Source: Acidobacteriota bacterium (GTDB lineage: Bacteria > Acidobacteriota > Vicinamibacteria > Vicinamibacterales > CAVVIG01). Taken from it: DNA of 5,051 nt. The position numbers and the translations under genes are program-made. Below are positions 1 through 4,951 of this stretch, one piece after another. Where the stretch lies: the NCBI GenBank assembly GCA_003222555.1, contig QHWL01000212.1:6920-11970 (forward strand), written 5' to 3'. The notes under the pieces were generated by a model that did not search any database, was not told where the DNA came from, and saw only the letters and a list, made by a program, of their open reading frames with translations. Within the stretch, counting starts at the first letter, position 1, and the number at the start of each line of letters is the position of its first letter.

Positions 1-8
1 TTCAATCT

Positions 9-23
9 GAAATTTGCAATTTC
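9..23. other. AT-rich inverted repeat downstream of the radical SAM gene
   Basis: GAAAT and ATTTC form a 5-bp inverted repeat around TTGCA, in a short AT-rich patch just past the stop codon of the minus-strand radical SAM gene. The patch contrasts with the GC-rich surroundings. It may be a weak transcript end or the edge of a larger AT-rich intergenic repeat that continues outside the window. The stem is too short to call a terminator with confidence. Confidence 0.25.
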
Positions 24-32
24 GTGTGTTTC

Positions 33-1538
33 CTACGCCGGCGTGGCGAGGTCGGGCATGGGTCGTCCCACGAACAACCGGCGGGTCGGCTTGGCGATCC
101 AGCGCGCCCACTGCGCCGATCGTCCGATACGGGCGCTGTCGGTCGCGATGCCCGTGTTGGCGTACATCTGGCGGTACAGCTTCGAGACGAGCACGAAGGC
201 GAGCCGCGACTTGAGCGATTCGACGCAGCGCGAGCGTTCCCAGATGTTCGCGAGGGTGTAGAAGCGATCCCACGCGCCTTGCGTGCCGCGGCGGATGTCT
301 TCGGCCGTCATCACCGGGTGGGGCGTGTAGACCTTCGGGCGCAGCCCGTCGGGAATGAGCCAGTGCCGGGTGAGGGGCGTCCCCGCGATTCGGGTCGTGT
401 CCGCCTCCATCATCTTTTCCCAGGCGGCGAAATCGGTCGTGCCGGGGAACGGCGTGAGCATGACGAACTGCGCGAAGGTGACGCCGGCGCGCTGGGCGAC
501 GTCGACTGTCGCGTCGAACGTGCGGGCGTTGTCGCTCGGCAGGCCGAAGATGAACGAGCCGAGCACGTGGACGCCATGATGCTTGAACGCGCGCAGCCGA
601 TCGACGAGGTGCTCGCCGGCCGCGTTGAACGCCTTGTGAACGTCCTTGAGCCCTTCCGGCGTCACCGACTCCACGCCGACGAGCGCGCCCTTGATGCGCG
701 CCTTCTTCATCGCGTCGAGGAATTCCGGATCCTCGGCCGCTTCCATCGTGATCTGAGTGAAGAACACCATGTCGTCGGGGAGCTCCGCGAGCCGGCGCAT
801 CAGCGCGAAGCGCTCGGCGCGAATCGCGCTGAGCGACTGGAACTGCGCCTGGTCGCTGCGCCGCGACGCCATCTGCAGATCGGTGAGCGTGACCGGATAG
901 AAGTTGTCGTCGGCGAGCGCGATGAACCGGAACCCGCGGCGCCGCAGCTCCACGATCTCCTCGATGACGCCGTCGCTCCCGCGCTGGCGCGGCCGCTGCC
1001 CGTCGGTCTTCCACACCGAGCAGAACGAGCAATGCTTGGGGCAGCCACGTACGGTCTGTACAGAGGCCCACATGTATCGATCTGAAGGCATCAGGTCCCA
1101 GCGTGCCGGCAACAGATCTTCGGGCTCGACGCGTCCGCCCTCGTACACCCTCTGGCCGCGGCCGGCCTCGAAATCATCCAGCACTGTCGCCCAGACGAGA
1201 TCGCCATCGCCCTTGACCACCGCATGCGCCCCTCCGAGTTGATGGGCCTCTTCCGGGAAGAGCGTGGCGTGAATGCCGCCGAATACGACCAGCGCGCCCG
1301 CGTCGCGGGCCAGCTTCCCGAGCTGATAGCCGCGCAACGCGTTGCCCGTATGGATGCCGATGCCCACCACATCGCCCGCGCCGATGGTCGAAGGATCCAG
1401 CTGATCGAGCGTTTCGTCGGTGATAATCGGATCGCCGAATCGTAAGGGCGTCGCTTGGGCCAGCACGTACAACCAGCGGGGCGTGATGACGCCAATGCCA
1501 AAGGACACGTCGCTCGGGTTCACTAAGTGGATTCTCAT
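33..1538 (-). CDS. B12-binding-domain radical SAM protein
   Basis: This 501-residue protein belongs to the radical SAM superfamily, the branch with an N-terminal cobalamin-binding-type Rossmann domain. Residues 1-130 look like that domain, including the family-typical VFGGIHATLFPEEA at 85-98. The radical SAM core follows at about 155-380. Its iron-sulfur cluster motif is RGCPKHCSFC, giving CX3CX2C with C166, C170 and C173. Other core landmarks are ADDNF (209-213), GVES (288-291) and GSFIFGLPSD (327-336). The C-terminal 120 residues carry no motif I recognise. The canonical DxHxxG cobalamin-ligand motif is not visible; the nearest stretch is GIHTGNALRG at 61-70. B12 may therefore bind without the His ligand or not at all. 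The reaction and substrate cannot be told from sequence; methylation or rearrangement of a lipid or natural product would fit the class. The ATG at 1536-1538 is preceded by AGGT about 12 nt upstream, a weak ribosome site. The stop is TAG at 33-35. It is transcribed divergently from the peroxiredoxin gene. Confidence 0.93.
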   Translation of the reverse strand: MRIHLVNPSDVSFGIGVITPRWLYVLAQATPLRFGDPIITDETLDQLDPSTIGAGDVVGIGIHTGNALRGYQLGKLARDAGALVVFGGIHATLFPEEAHQLGGAHAVVKGDGDLVWATVLDDFEAGRGQRVYEGGRVEPEDLLPARWDLMPSDRYMWASVQTVRGCPKHCSFCSVWKTDGQRPRQRGSDGVIEEIVELRRRGFRFIALADDNFYPVTLTDLQMASRRSDQAQFQSLSAIRAERFALMRRLAELPDDMVFFTQITMEAAEDPEFLDAMKKARIKGALVGVESVTPEGLKDVHKAFNAAGEHLVDRLRAFKHHGVHVLGSFIFGLPSDNARTFDATVDVAQRAGVTFAQFVMLTPFPGTTDFAAWEKMMEADTTRIAGTPLTRHWLIPDGLRPKVYTPHPVMTAEDIRRGTQGAWDRFYTLANIWERSRCVESLKSRLAFVLVSKLYRQMYANTGIATDSARIGRSAQWARWIAKPTRRLFVGRPMPDLATPA

Positions 1539-1546
1539 CGTGTGCG

Positions 1547-1612
1547 TTACCTACGGATTCCCTTGAGTGCCTGGGTACCGGCGGCCAAACAATCCGCCCA
1601 CGAGGTCAGCAC
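1547..1612 (-). CDS. possible 21-residue leader ORF upstream of the radical SAM gene
   Basis: In the predicted 5' leader of the radical SAM gene, a GTG at 1610-1612 opens a 21-codon frame reading MLTSWADCLAAGTQALKGIRR. It ends with TAA at 1547-1549, only 8 nt before the ATG of the main gene. Most third positions are G or C, as in the real genes nearby. The terminal CGTAGGTAA contains the AGG that could serve as ribosome site for the downstream gene, so translational coupling is conceivable. Against it, there is no Shine-Dalgarno sequence before the GTG, and the frame stays open further upstream without a better start. It could be a leader peptide, the remnant tail of a lost gene, or chance. 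No family is recognised. Confidence 0.2.
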   Translation of the reverse strand: MLTSWADCLAAGTQALKGIRR

Positions 1613-1647
1613 CGCGATGCGCGGCGAAGGTGAGTGGAGCGAATCAC

Positions 1648-1676
1648 AGCTTAGCCTCGGGCGGCTCCGGTGTCAA
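1648..1676 (-). promoter_or_regulatory. predicted sigma-70-type promoter of the radical SAM gene
   Basis: On the minus strand a perfect -35 TTGACA (plus-strand 1671-1676) is followed after exactly 17 bp by TAAGCT (1648-1653) as the -10. Transcription would start near 1641 and give a leader of about 100 nt before the ATG at 1538. The -35 is consensus; the -10 keeps the T1, A2 and T6 positions. No other promoter of this quality was seen in the window. Confidence 0.6.
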
Positions 1677-1711
1677 CTTTTGATACGTTTTGTCCTCAAA
1701 TGGTGCCTACA

Positions 1712-1769
1712 CGTGACGTAATTGATGAGGTTGATGCCGACGTGACCCATTATGCGACACCGTCGTGAC
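1712..1769. repeat. three direct CGTGAC hexamers upstream of the peroxiredoxin gene
   Basis: CGTGAC occurs at 1712-1717, 1741-1746 and 1764-1769, spaced 29 and 23 bp apart; the first two copies are ACGTGAC. They lie between the divergent promoters of the radical SAM and peroxiredoxin genes. A nearby TTGATG pair sits at 1722-1727 and 1731-1736. They might be binding sites for a regulator of the peroxiredoxin gene, but no named factor can be assigned. Confidence 0.3.
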
Positions 1770-1789
1770 AAACGCGCGGCCGCCGAGTG

Positions 1790-1798
1790 TGCTATCGT
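1790..1798 (+). promoter_or_regulatory. possible extended -10 for the peroxiredoxin gene
   Basis: TGCTATCGT has the extended -10 form TGnTATnnT. It would start transcription near 1805, about 26 nt before the ATG. No good -35 lies 16-18 bp upstream: the nearest candidate, GTGACA at 1765-1770, is 22 bp away. The promoter is therefore weak, activator-dependent or wrongly placed. Confidence 0.35.
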
Positions 1799-1820
1799 GA
1801 GGGCCGATCTTTTTGACTAG

Positions 1821-1826
1821 AGGAGG
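1821..1826 (+). promoter_or_regulatory. strong ribosome binding site of the peroxiredoxin gene
   Basis: AGGAGG lies 4 nt before the ATG at 1831 and fixes that codon as the start. An in-frame TTG at 1813 lies upstream of this site and would make the Shine-Dalgarno sequence part of the coding region, so it is not used here. Confidence 0.85.
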
Positions 1827-1830
1827 CTCA

Positions 1831-2367
1831 ATGAGGAAAGCGCTTCAGCTGCTGCCGCTCGTGTTCATCGCATGCGGCGCGCTGGCCACGTTCGCGAGTG
1901 CGGATGAGCTGAAAGTCGGGGAAAAAGCGCCGGATTTCAAGCTGCCGGCATCCGACGGCAAAACGTACACGCTGGCCGACTTCAAGGGCAAAGAAGCCGT
2001 CGTCCTGGCCTGGTTCCCAAAAGCCTACACGCGCGGCTGCACGATCGAATGCAAGTCGCTGGCGGAACACGGGGATATGATCAAGAAATACAACGCGAAG
2101 TATTTCATGATCTCGGTCGATGCGCTCGAGGACAACAAAGGATTCGCTGAGCAGCAGCATGCCGACTTCCCGTTGTTGGCCGACACGGCCAAGAAAACGG
2201 CCGAGGCGTACGGCGTGCTTGGTCAAAATGGCCTAGCCAACCGCTGGACGTTCTATATCGGGACAGACGGCAAGATCGTCGCGATCGACAAGGAGGTCAA
2301 GCCGGCGACCTCGGCGGAAGATATGGCTGCCAAACTGCACGATCTCGGCGTTCCCCCGCGGCACTGA
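1831..2367 (+). CDS. exported peroxiredoxin (AhpC/TSA superfamily, PrxQ/BCP-like)
   Basis: This 178-residue thiol peroxidase would reduce hydrogen peroxide or organic hydroperoxides outside the cytoplasm. Residues 1-24 form a signal peptide: positive MRK, a hydrophobic stretch, then an AxA site (ASA, 22-24) before DELKVGEKAPDF. The thioredoxin-fold domain covers about 28-175. The active-site loop is PKAYTRGC at 63-70, matching PxxxTxxC with C70 as the peroxidatic cysteine. R138 in NRWTFYIG fits the conserved active-site arginine. A second cysteine, C74, lies in GCTIEC; PrxQ/BCP proteins normally have CX4C here, so this CX3C spacing is one residue short. C74 may still resolve the sulfenate, or an outside thiol may do so. 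The only other cysteine, C15, lies in the signal peptide. The gene stands alone between a divergent radical SAM gene and a convergent transporter operon. Confidence 0.93.
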   Translation: MRKALQLLPLVFIACGALATFASADELKVGEKAPDFKLPASDGKTYTLADFKGKEAVVLAWFPKAYTRGCTIECKSLAEHGDMIKKYNAKYFMISVDALEDNKGFAEQQHADFPLLADTAKKTAEAYGVLGQNGLANRWTFYIGTDGKIVAIDKEVKPATSAEDMAAKLHDLGVPPRH

Positions 2368-2389
2368 GTCGCGACCCTCGACACTCGAC

Positions 2390-2424
2390 GGGCGAACGCG
2401 CGAACGACCTCGCGCTGTTCGCCC
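2390..2424. terminator. GC-rich hairpin between convergent genes
   Basis: GGGCGAAC plus GCGCG (2390-2402) pairs with CGCGC plus GTTCGCCC (2411-2424), with one bulged T at 2416 and an 8-nt loop: 13 base pairs in all. It lies 22 bp after the peroxiredoxin stop and 32 bp after the end of the convergent ABC ATPase gene, so it could end transcription from either side. There is no clean T-run on either strand; the plus side has only TCCTTCACTT. It may be a rho-assisted or stabilising hairpin, or an intergenic palindromic repeat. Confidence 0.5.
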
Positions 2425-2456
2425 TCCTTCACTTCGTCCGCTATCCGTGAGAAGCC

Positions 2457-3131
2457 TTAGCGGTTCACGGCGCCGTCGCTCACTCTGAGTACGCGCGTAG
2501 CGCAGCCACGGGCGAAGTCTTCGTCGTGGGTCGCGATCACGAGCGTCCGGCCCTGCCGGACGAGAGCCTTCAACAGCTCGCCGAGCTCTCCGCGGCGCGC
2601 CGAATCGAGTGACGCCGTCGGCTCGTCCATCAGCAGCAGCCGCGGATCGACGGCGAGCGCGCGCGCGATCGCGACGCGTTGGGCTTCGCCGCCCGACAGC
2701 TCGCGCGGCAAGGCATTTGCCCGATGCTCGACGCCGAACGCGGTCAACAGTTCCCGCGCCCGGTGCTTGGCCTCCTCGAGTCCAATCCCATGCGCGTGCA
2801 CTGGCGCGAGCCACACGTTCTGCAACGCCGGCAGATGTTCGAAGAGGCAATGGAACTGAAAAACCATGCCGACCTTGCGGCGCAACCGCCCGAGCGTCGT
2901 GGAACTGATCTCGGCGCCGCCCTCGAGCGCGACATCTTCCACCGTCAGCCGACCCGCCTGGAATGGGTCGAGTCCGGCGATGGCGCGGAGAATCGTGGTT
3001 TTGCCCGAGCCCGACGGTCCCATGATCGCCACGAGCTCGCCGCGGCCGGCCTCGAACGTCACCCCGGCGAGGATCTGCCGAGCGCCGCGCCGCAGGCAGA
3101 CGTCTCTCAAGCCAAGGACGACGTCGTTCAT
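2457..3131 (-). CDS. ABC transporter ATPase, polar amino acid uptake type
   Basis: This 224-residue nucleotide-binding subunit would hydrolyse ATP at the inner face of the membrane to drive the permease encoded just before it. All ABC motifs are intact: Walker A GPSGSGKT (38-45), Q-loop Q92 in MVFQFHCLF, signature LSGGE (145-149), Walker B LLLMDE (165-170), D-loop SLD (174-176) and the switch H202 in THDED. The VGMVFQ region and overall layout resemble GlnQ/HisP-type ATPases of the polar amino acid family. At 224 residues it is somewhat shorter than the usual 240 or so. The start is the ATG at 3129-3131, which overlaps the permease stop as ATGA; this fits translational coupling and equal subunit supply. 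The open frame continues far upstream of this ATG, but that part is only the permease gene read out of frame. The stop is TAA at 2457-2459. The substrate cannot be fixed from this subunit. Confidence 0.94.
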   Translation of the reverse strand: MNDVVLGLRDVCLRRGARQILAGVTFEAGRGELVAIMGPSGSGKTTILRAIAGLDPFQAGRLTVEDVALEGGAEISSTTLGRLRRKVGMVFQFHCLFEHLPALQNVWLAPVHAHGIGLEEAKHRARELLTAFGVEHRANALPRELSGGEAQRVAIARALAVDPRLLLMDEPTASLDSARRGELGELLKALVRQGRTLVIATHDEDFARGCATRVLRVSDGAVNR

Positions 3132-4609
3132 GCGGTCCGCGCTTTCCATCGCTGTTCCAGCCGCCGCGCCAGGGCGGCGAGCGGCAGCGACATGGCGAGA
3201 TAGAGCGCGGCGCAGAGCGAGCCAGGAATGACCCAGCTCCCGAGATTGGTCGCGAAGATCTGCGTTTGCTTCGTGAGCTCGAGGACGGTGAGCACCGACA
3301 CCAGTGACGAGTCCTTCAGGAGCGCGATGAAATCGTTCGTCATGGGCGCCAGCGCCAGCCGGAATGCCTGGGGCCCGCGAATGAGCGTGAGCACCTGGCG
3401 TTCGCTGAAGCCGAGAATGCGCGCCGCTTCGAGCTGTCCGATGGACACGGCTTCGAGGGCGGATCGATAGATCTCGCTTTCGTACGCCGCGTAGTTCAGC
3501 GCGAGGCCCAGCAGGGCCGCCACGAATGCCGGCAAACGAATGGCGGCCGCGATGCCGTAGTACAGGACGAACAGCTGCAGCAGAATCGGCGTGCCGCGCA
3601 TCAGCTCGACGTAGCCGGTCAGCGCCAGCCGCATCGGTCGGCGGCCGTACACACGTCCGGTCGCAATCAGCACGCCGAGCGCCACGGCCAGGCACATCGA
3701 CGCGCACGACAGCACGATCGTGACGAGCGAGGCGCGGAGGAGAGTCGGGAAATATCGGCGTGCCGCCTCCCACCGTGTCATCGGGGCCACGCCGGCCGGC
3801 AGGTCGTCTGGCACGGTTTCACCGGCGAGGAGCCGGGCGTACATGGCCGGCTGATCGGCGTTCCACACGCCCCACTTGCGAAGAATGCGTTCGAGCGAGC
3901 CGTCGCGCATCGCGCCGCGCAGAATCTCGTTGCACGCGTCCCGCAGGTCGGCGTTTTGCGGCGCGAGCACTCCAACGTAGTGGCCGACCGCGACAGTCCC
4001 TGGCTGAATCTGAAAGCCCGGGATGAAATGCCGGCGGCGTTCGGCGAGGACGTTGTCCAGCACCACCGCGTCAACGCGTCCGAGCACCAGGTCGCTGAAC
4101 GGGTGCACATCATCCTCGTAGGAGATCGCCTGCAGCCCGTGGTCGCGCTCGGCACTCAGCAGGATCTCGTACGCGATCGTGCCGCCGAGCGTGCCGACCT
4201 TACGGCCGCGGAGGTCCTCGAGCGTGCGAAACCGCGCAGCGTCGGCGTCTCGCACGCTCAAGACTTCGCGGAACTCGTAGTACGGAATCGTCGGTGCGAG
4301 CGTCGCGCGCCGCGCCGGGGTGTCTTCGATGCCGCTCAGCCCGATCTCCGCGTCGTCGCGGGCGACCGACTGGTCGATCGAAGTAAACGCAATCGTCACG
4401 AACCGCGGCGTTCGCCCGAGACGCCGGGCAAGCAGGTCGGCAATTTCAACGTCGAAGCCGACGACCTGGTCCGGATGTGAGGGGTCGGCCTCCACAAACG
4501 GGGCGCCGCCCTCGGGATCGCCCGCCCACCGCAATTCGCGCGGCTGGGCGGCGAGGACCACGCTCGCGGCGACCGCCGCGCCCAGCGCAAACAGGAAGGC
4601 GCGCCTCAC
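3128..4609 (-). CDS. fused substrate-binding protein and permease of an amino acid ABC transporter
   Basis: A single 493-residue chain joins a solute-binding domain to a membrane channel. Residues 1-21 are a signal peptide or first membrane anchor ending VLAAQ. Residues 25-250 match the bacterial amino-acid-binding protein family: GFDVEIADLLARRLG (51-65), TPARR with R100 at the usual carboxylate-binding arginine, PYYEFRE (109-115), and VDAVVLDN with D185 at the usual amino-group contact. After a linker (250-285) comes a HisM/GlnP-type permease with about five hydrophobic segments between 288 and 485. It includes MRGTPILLQLFVLYYG (337-352) and the EAA loop EAARILGFS (394-402), through which the ATPase would dock. 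Lactococcal GlnP is a known binding-domain/permease fusion paired with GlnQ. The GTG at 4607-4609 is the only plausible start, since an in-frame TGA lies at 4637-4639 with no other start codon between. No Shine-Dalgarno is visible. Its stop overlaps the ATPase start. Polar amino acid uptake is inferred. Confidence 0.92.
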   Translation of the reverse strand: MRRAFLFALGAAVAASVVLAAQPRELRWAGDPEGGAPFVEADPSHPDQVVGFDVEIADLLARRLGRTPRFVTIAFTSIDQSVARDDAEIGLSGIEDTPARRATLAPTIPYYEFREVLSVRDADAARFRTLEDLRGRKVGTLGGTIAYEILLSAERDHGLQAISYEDDVHPFSDLVLGRVDAVVLDNVLAERRRHFIPGFQIQPGTVAVGHYVGVLAPQNADLRDACNEILRGAMRDGSLERILRKWGVWNADQPAMYARLLAGETVPDDLPAGVAPMTRWEAARRYFPTLLRASLVTIVLSCASMCLAVALGVLIATGRVYGRRPMRLALTGYVELMRGTPILLQLFVLYYGIAAAIRLPAFVAALLGLALNYAAYESEIYRSALEAVSIGQLEAARILGFSERQVLTLIRGPQAFRLALAPMTNDFIALLKDSSLVSVLTVLELTKQTQIFATNLGSWVIPGSLCAALYLAMSLPLAALARRLEQRWKARTA

Positions 4610-4615
4610 GCGCCG

Positions 4616-4622
4616 ATTATTA
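4616..4622 (-). promoter_or_regulatory. possible -10 element at the edge of the repeat, next to the permease start
   Basis: On the minus strand TAATAAT occurs 6 nt before the GTG start of the binding-protein/permease gene. If it acts as a -10, transcription would begin at or next to the start codon and yield a leaderless mRNA, matching the absence of a Shine-Dalgarno sequence. No convincing -35 is found at the right distance: TTCACA lies 21 bp upstream. Confidence 0.3.
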
Positions 4623-4640
4623 CGTAGTGTCCGCCTTCAG
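4621..4640. repeat. left terminal inverted repeat
   Basis: TACGTAGTGTCCGCCTTCAG pairs with 4844-4863, with one mismatch (G at 4629 against A). Read on the minus strand it also supplies the in-frame TGA (4637-4639) that closes the permease frame upstream of its GTG. Confidence 0.7.
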
Positions 4641-4721
4641 GCTTGTGAAAACAGCTTTAAAATGAGCCGGCGAGCTCGGCCACGGTGGTAGGCCGGACCT
4701 CTTGTGGGACTATCCACCTGA

Positions 4722-4845
4722 AGAGCCTGTGAAAAAATACGACGTTTGAACGCAGAGCTCGCAGAGCACGCGGAAAAATCCCTAAGCATTTCTTCCCTGC
4801 GGCCTCGGCGGCCTCTGCGTTGAACGTGATTTGTTCACAGACTCT
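4722..4845. repeat. 124-nt imperfect hairpin with AACGCAGAG arms
   Basis: The left arm starts AGAGCCTGTGAA (4722-4733), continues through ACGTT (4742-4746) and AACGCAGAG (4749-4757), and runs to CGCGGAA. The right arm mirrors it with TTCC (4793-4796), CTCTGCGTT (4813-4821), AACGT (4823-4827) and TTCACAGACTCT (4834-4845). Between these blocks both arms keep a GCnGAG-type repeat with mismatches. The top of the hairpin is an AT-rich loop near 4776-4792. Paired CGCAGAG/CTCTGCG arms of this kind occur as intergenic palindromes in several bacterial phyla. It could be a repeat unit, a transcript-end structure, or both. Confidence 0.6.
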
Positions 4846-4863
4846 GAAGGCGGATACTACGTA
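4844..4863. repeat. right terminal inverted repeat
   Basis: CTGAAGGCGGATACTACGTA is the inverted partner of 4621-4640. Its outer end overlaps a tandem pair of TACTACG heptamers (4855-4861 and 4862-4868), so the exact outer boundary of the element is uncertain by several bases. Confidence 0.7.
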
Positions 4864-4911
4864 CTACGTGAGCAGTGGTGCGTTCGAGACCTGCAGATAC
4901 GCGCACGTAGC

Positions 4912-4931
4912 CCGGACCTGATCAGGTCCGG
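4912..4931. repeat. 20-bp perfect palindrome
   Basis: CCGGACCTGATCAGGTCCGG is self-complementary over all 20 bases and can form an 8-bp stem with a GATC loop. It lies 20 bp before the dehydrogenase start. A related half-site, GTAGGCCGGACCTC, occurs inside the repeat element at 4689-4701, against GTAGCCCGGACCTG here (4908-4920). That recurrence suggests a repeat family more than a dedicated operator, though an operator for the dehydrogenase gene remains possible. It also supplies the in-frame TGA (4919-4921) upstream of that gene. Confidence 0.7.
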
Positions 4932-4941
4932 CACAAGTCAC

Positions 4942-4946
4942 AGAGG
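4942..4946 (+). promoter_or_regulatory. ribosome binding site of the dehydrogenase gene
   Basis: AGAGG is followed by three in-frame start codons: ATG at 4949, ATG at 4952 and GTG at 4955. Its distance is 5 nt to the second and 8 nt to the third. Either would be workable; the ATG at 4952 was chosen. Confidence 0.5.
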
Positions 4947-4951
4947 TGATG

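Larger units (their letters stand above)
4621..4863. mobile_element. MITE-like element with 20-bp terminal inverted repeats
   Basis: TACGTAGTGTCCGCCTTCAG at 4621-4640 is repeated inverted at 4844-4863 with 19 of 20 bases matching. The pair bounds 243 bp that hold no gene, only further palindromic sequence. Partial similarity continues inward (GGCTTGTGAAAAC on the left against AGTCTGTGAACAA on the inverted right). Small size, lack of coding capacity and terminal inverted repeats fit a non-autonomous element or a composite palindromic intergenic repeat. A clear target-site duplication was not found, and no transposase is in the window to match the ends. The left end lies 11 bp from the permease start codon. 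Confidence 0.5.

Noticed and set aside
24..1085. Long plus-strand open frame of 353 codons opposite the radical SAM gene
   Set aside because: Its translation is rich in Arg, Glu and His with no domain, as expected from reading a GC-rich gene in antisense. The minus-strand protein has all its family motifs.
1813..1830. TTG start at 1813 for the peroxiredoxin
   Set aside because: It would place the strong AGGAGG inside the coding region and add six residues in front of a normal signal peptide.
1873..1875. C15 of the peroxiredoxin as a lipoprotein cysteine
   Set aside because: The preceding VFIA does not fit a lipobox well, and a clear AxA signal peptidase site follows at residues 22-24.
2233..2850. 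Minus-strand 205-codon frame across the peroxiredoxin end and ATPase region
   Set aside because: It is an Arg-rich shadow overlapping two well-supported genes and the intergenic hairpin.
3132..3773. N-terminal extension of the ABC ATPase frame upstream of the ATG at 3131
   Set aside because: The extra residues have no motif and lie over the permease coding region in another frame. The ATGA overlap gives a natural start, and the ATPase fold begins right after it.
3956..4480. Plus-strand 174-codon frame opposite the binding domain of the permease gene
   Set aside because: No recognisable domain; composition matches an antisense shadow of the minus-strand gene.
4855..4868. TACTACG tandem pair as the start of a CRISPR or longer tandem array
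   Set aside because: Only two copies of seven bases, with no spacers or further units.
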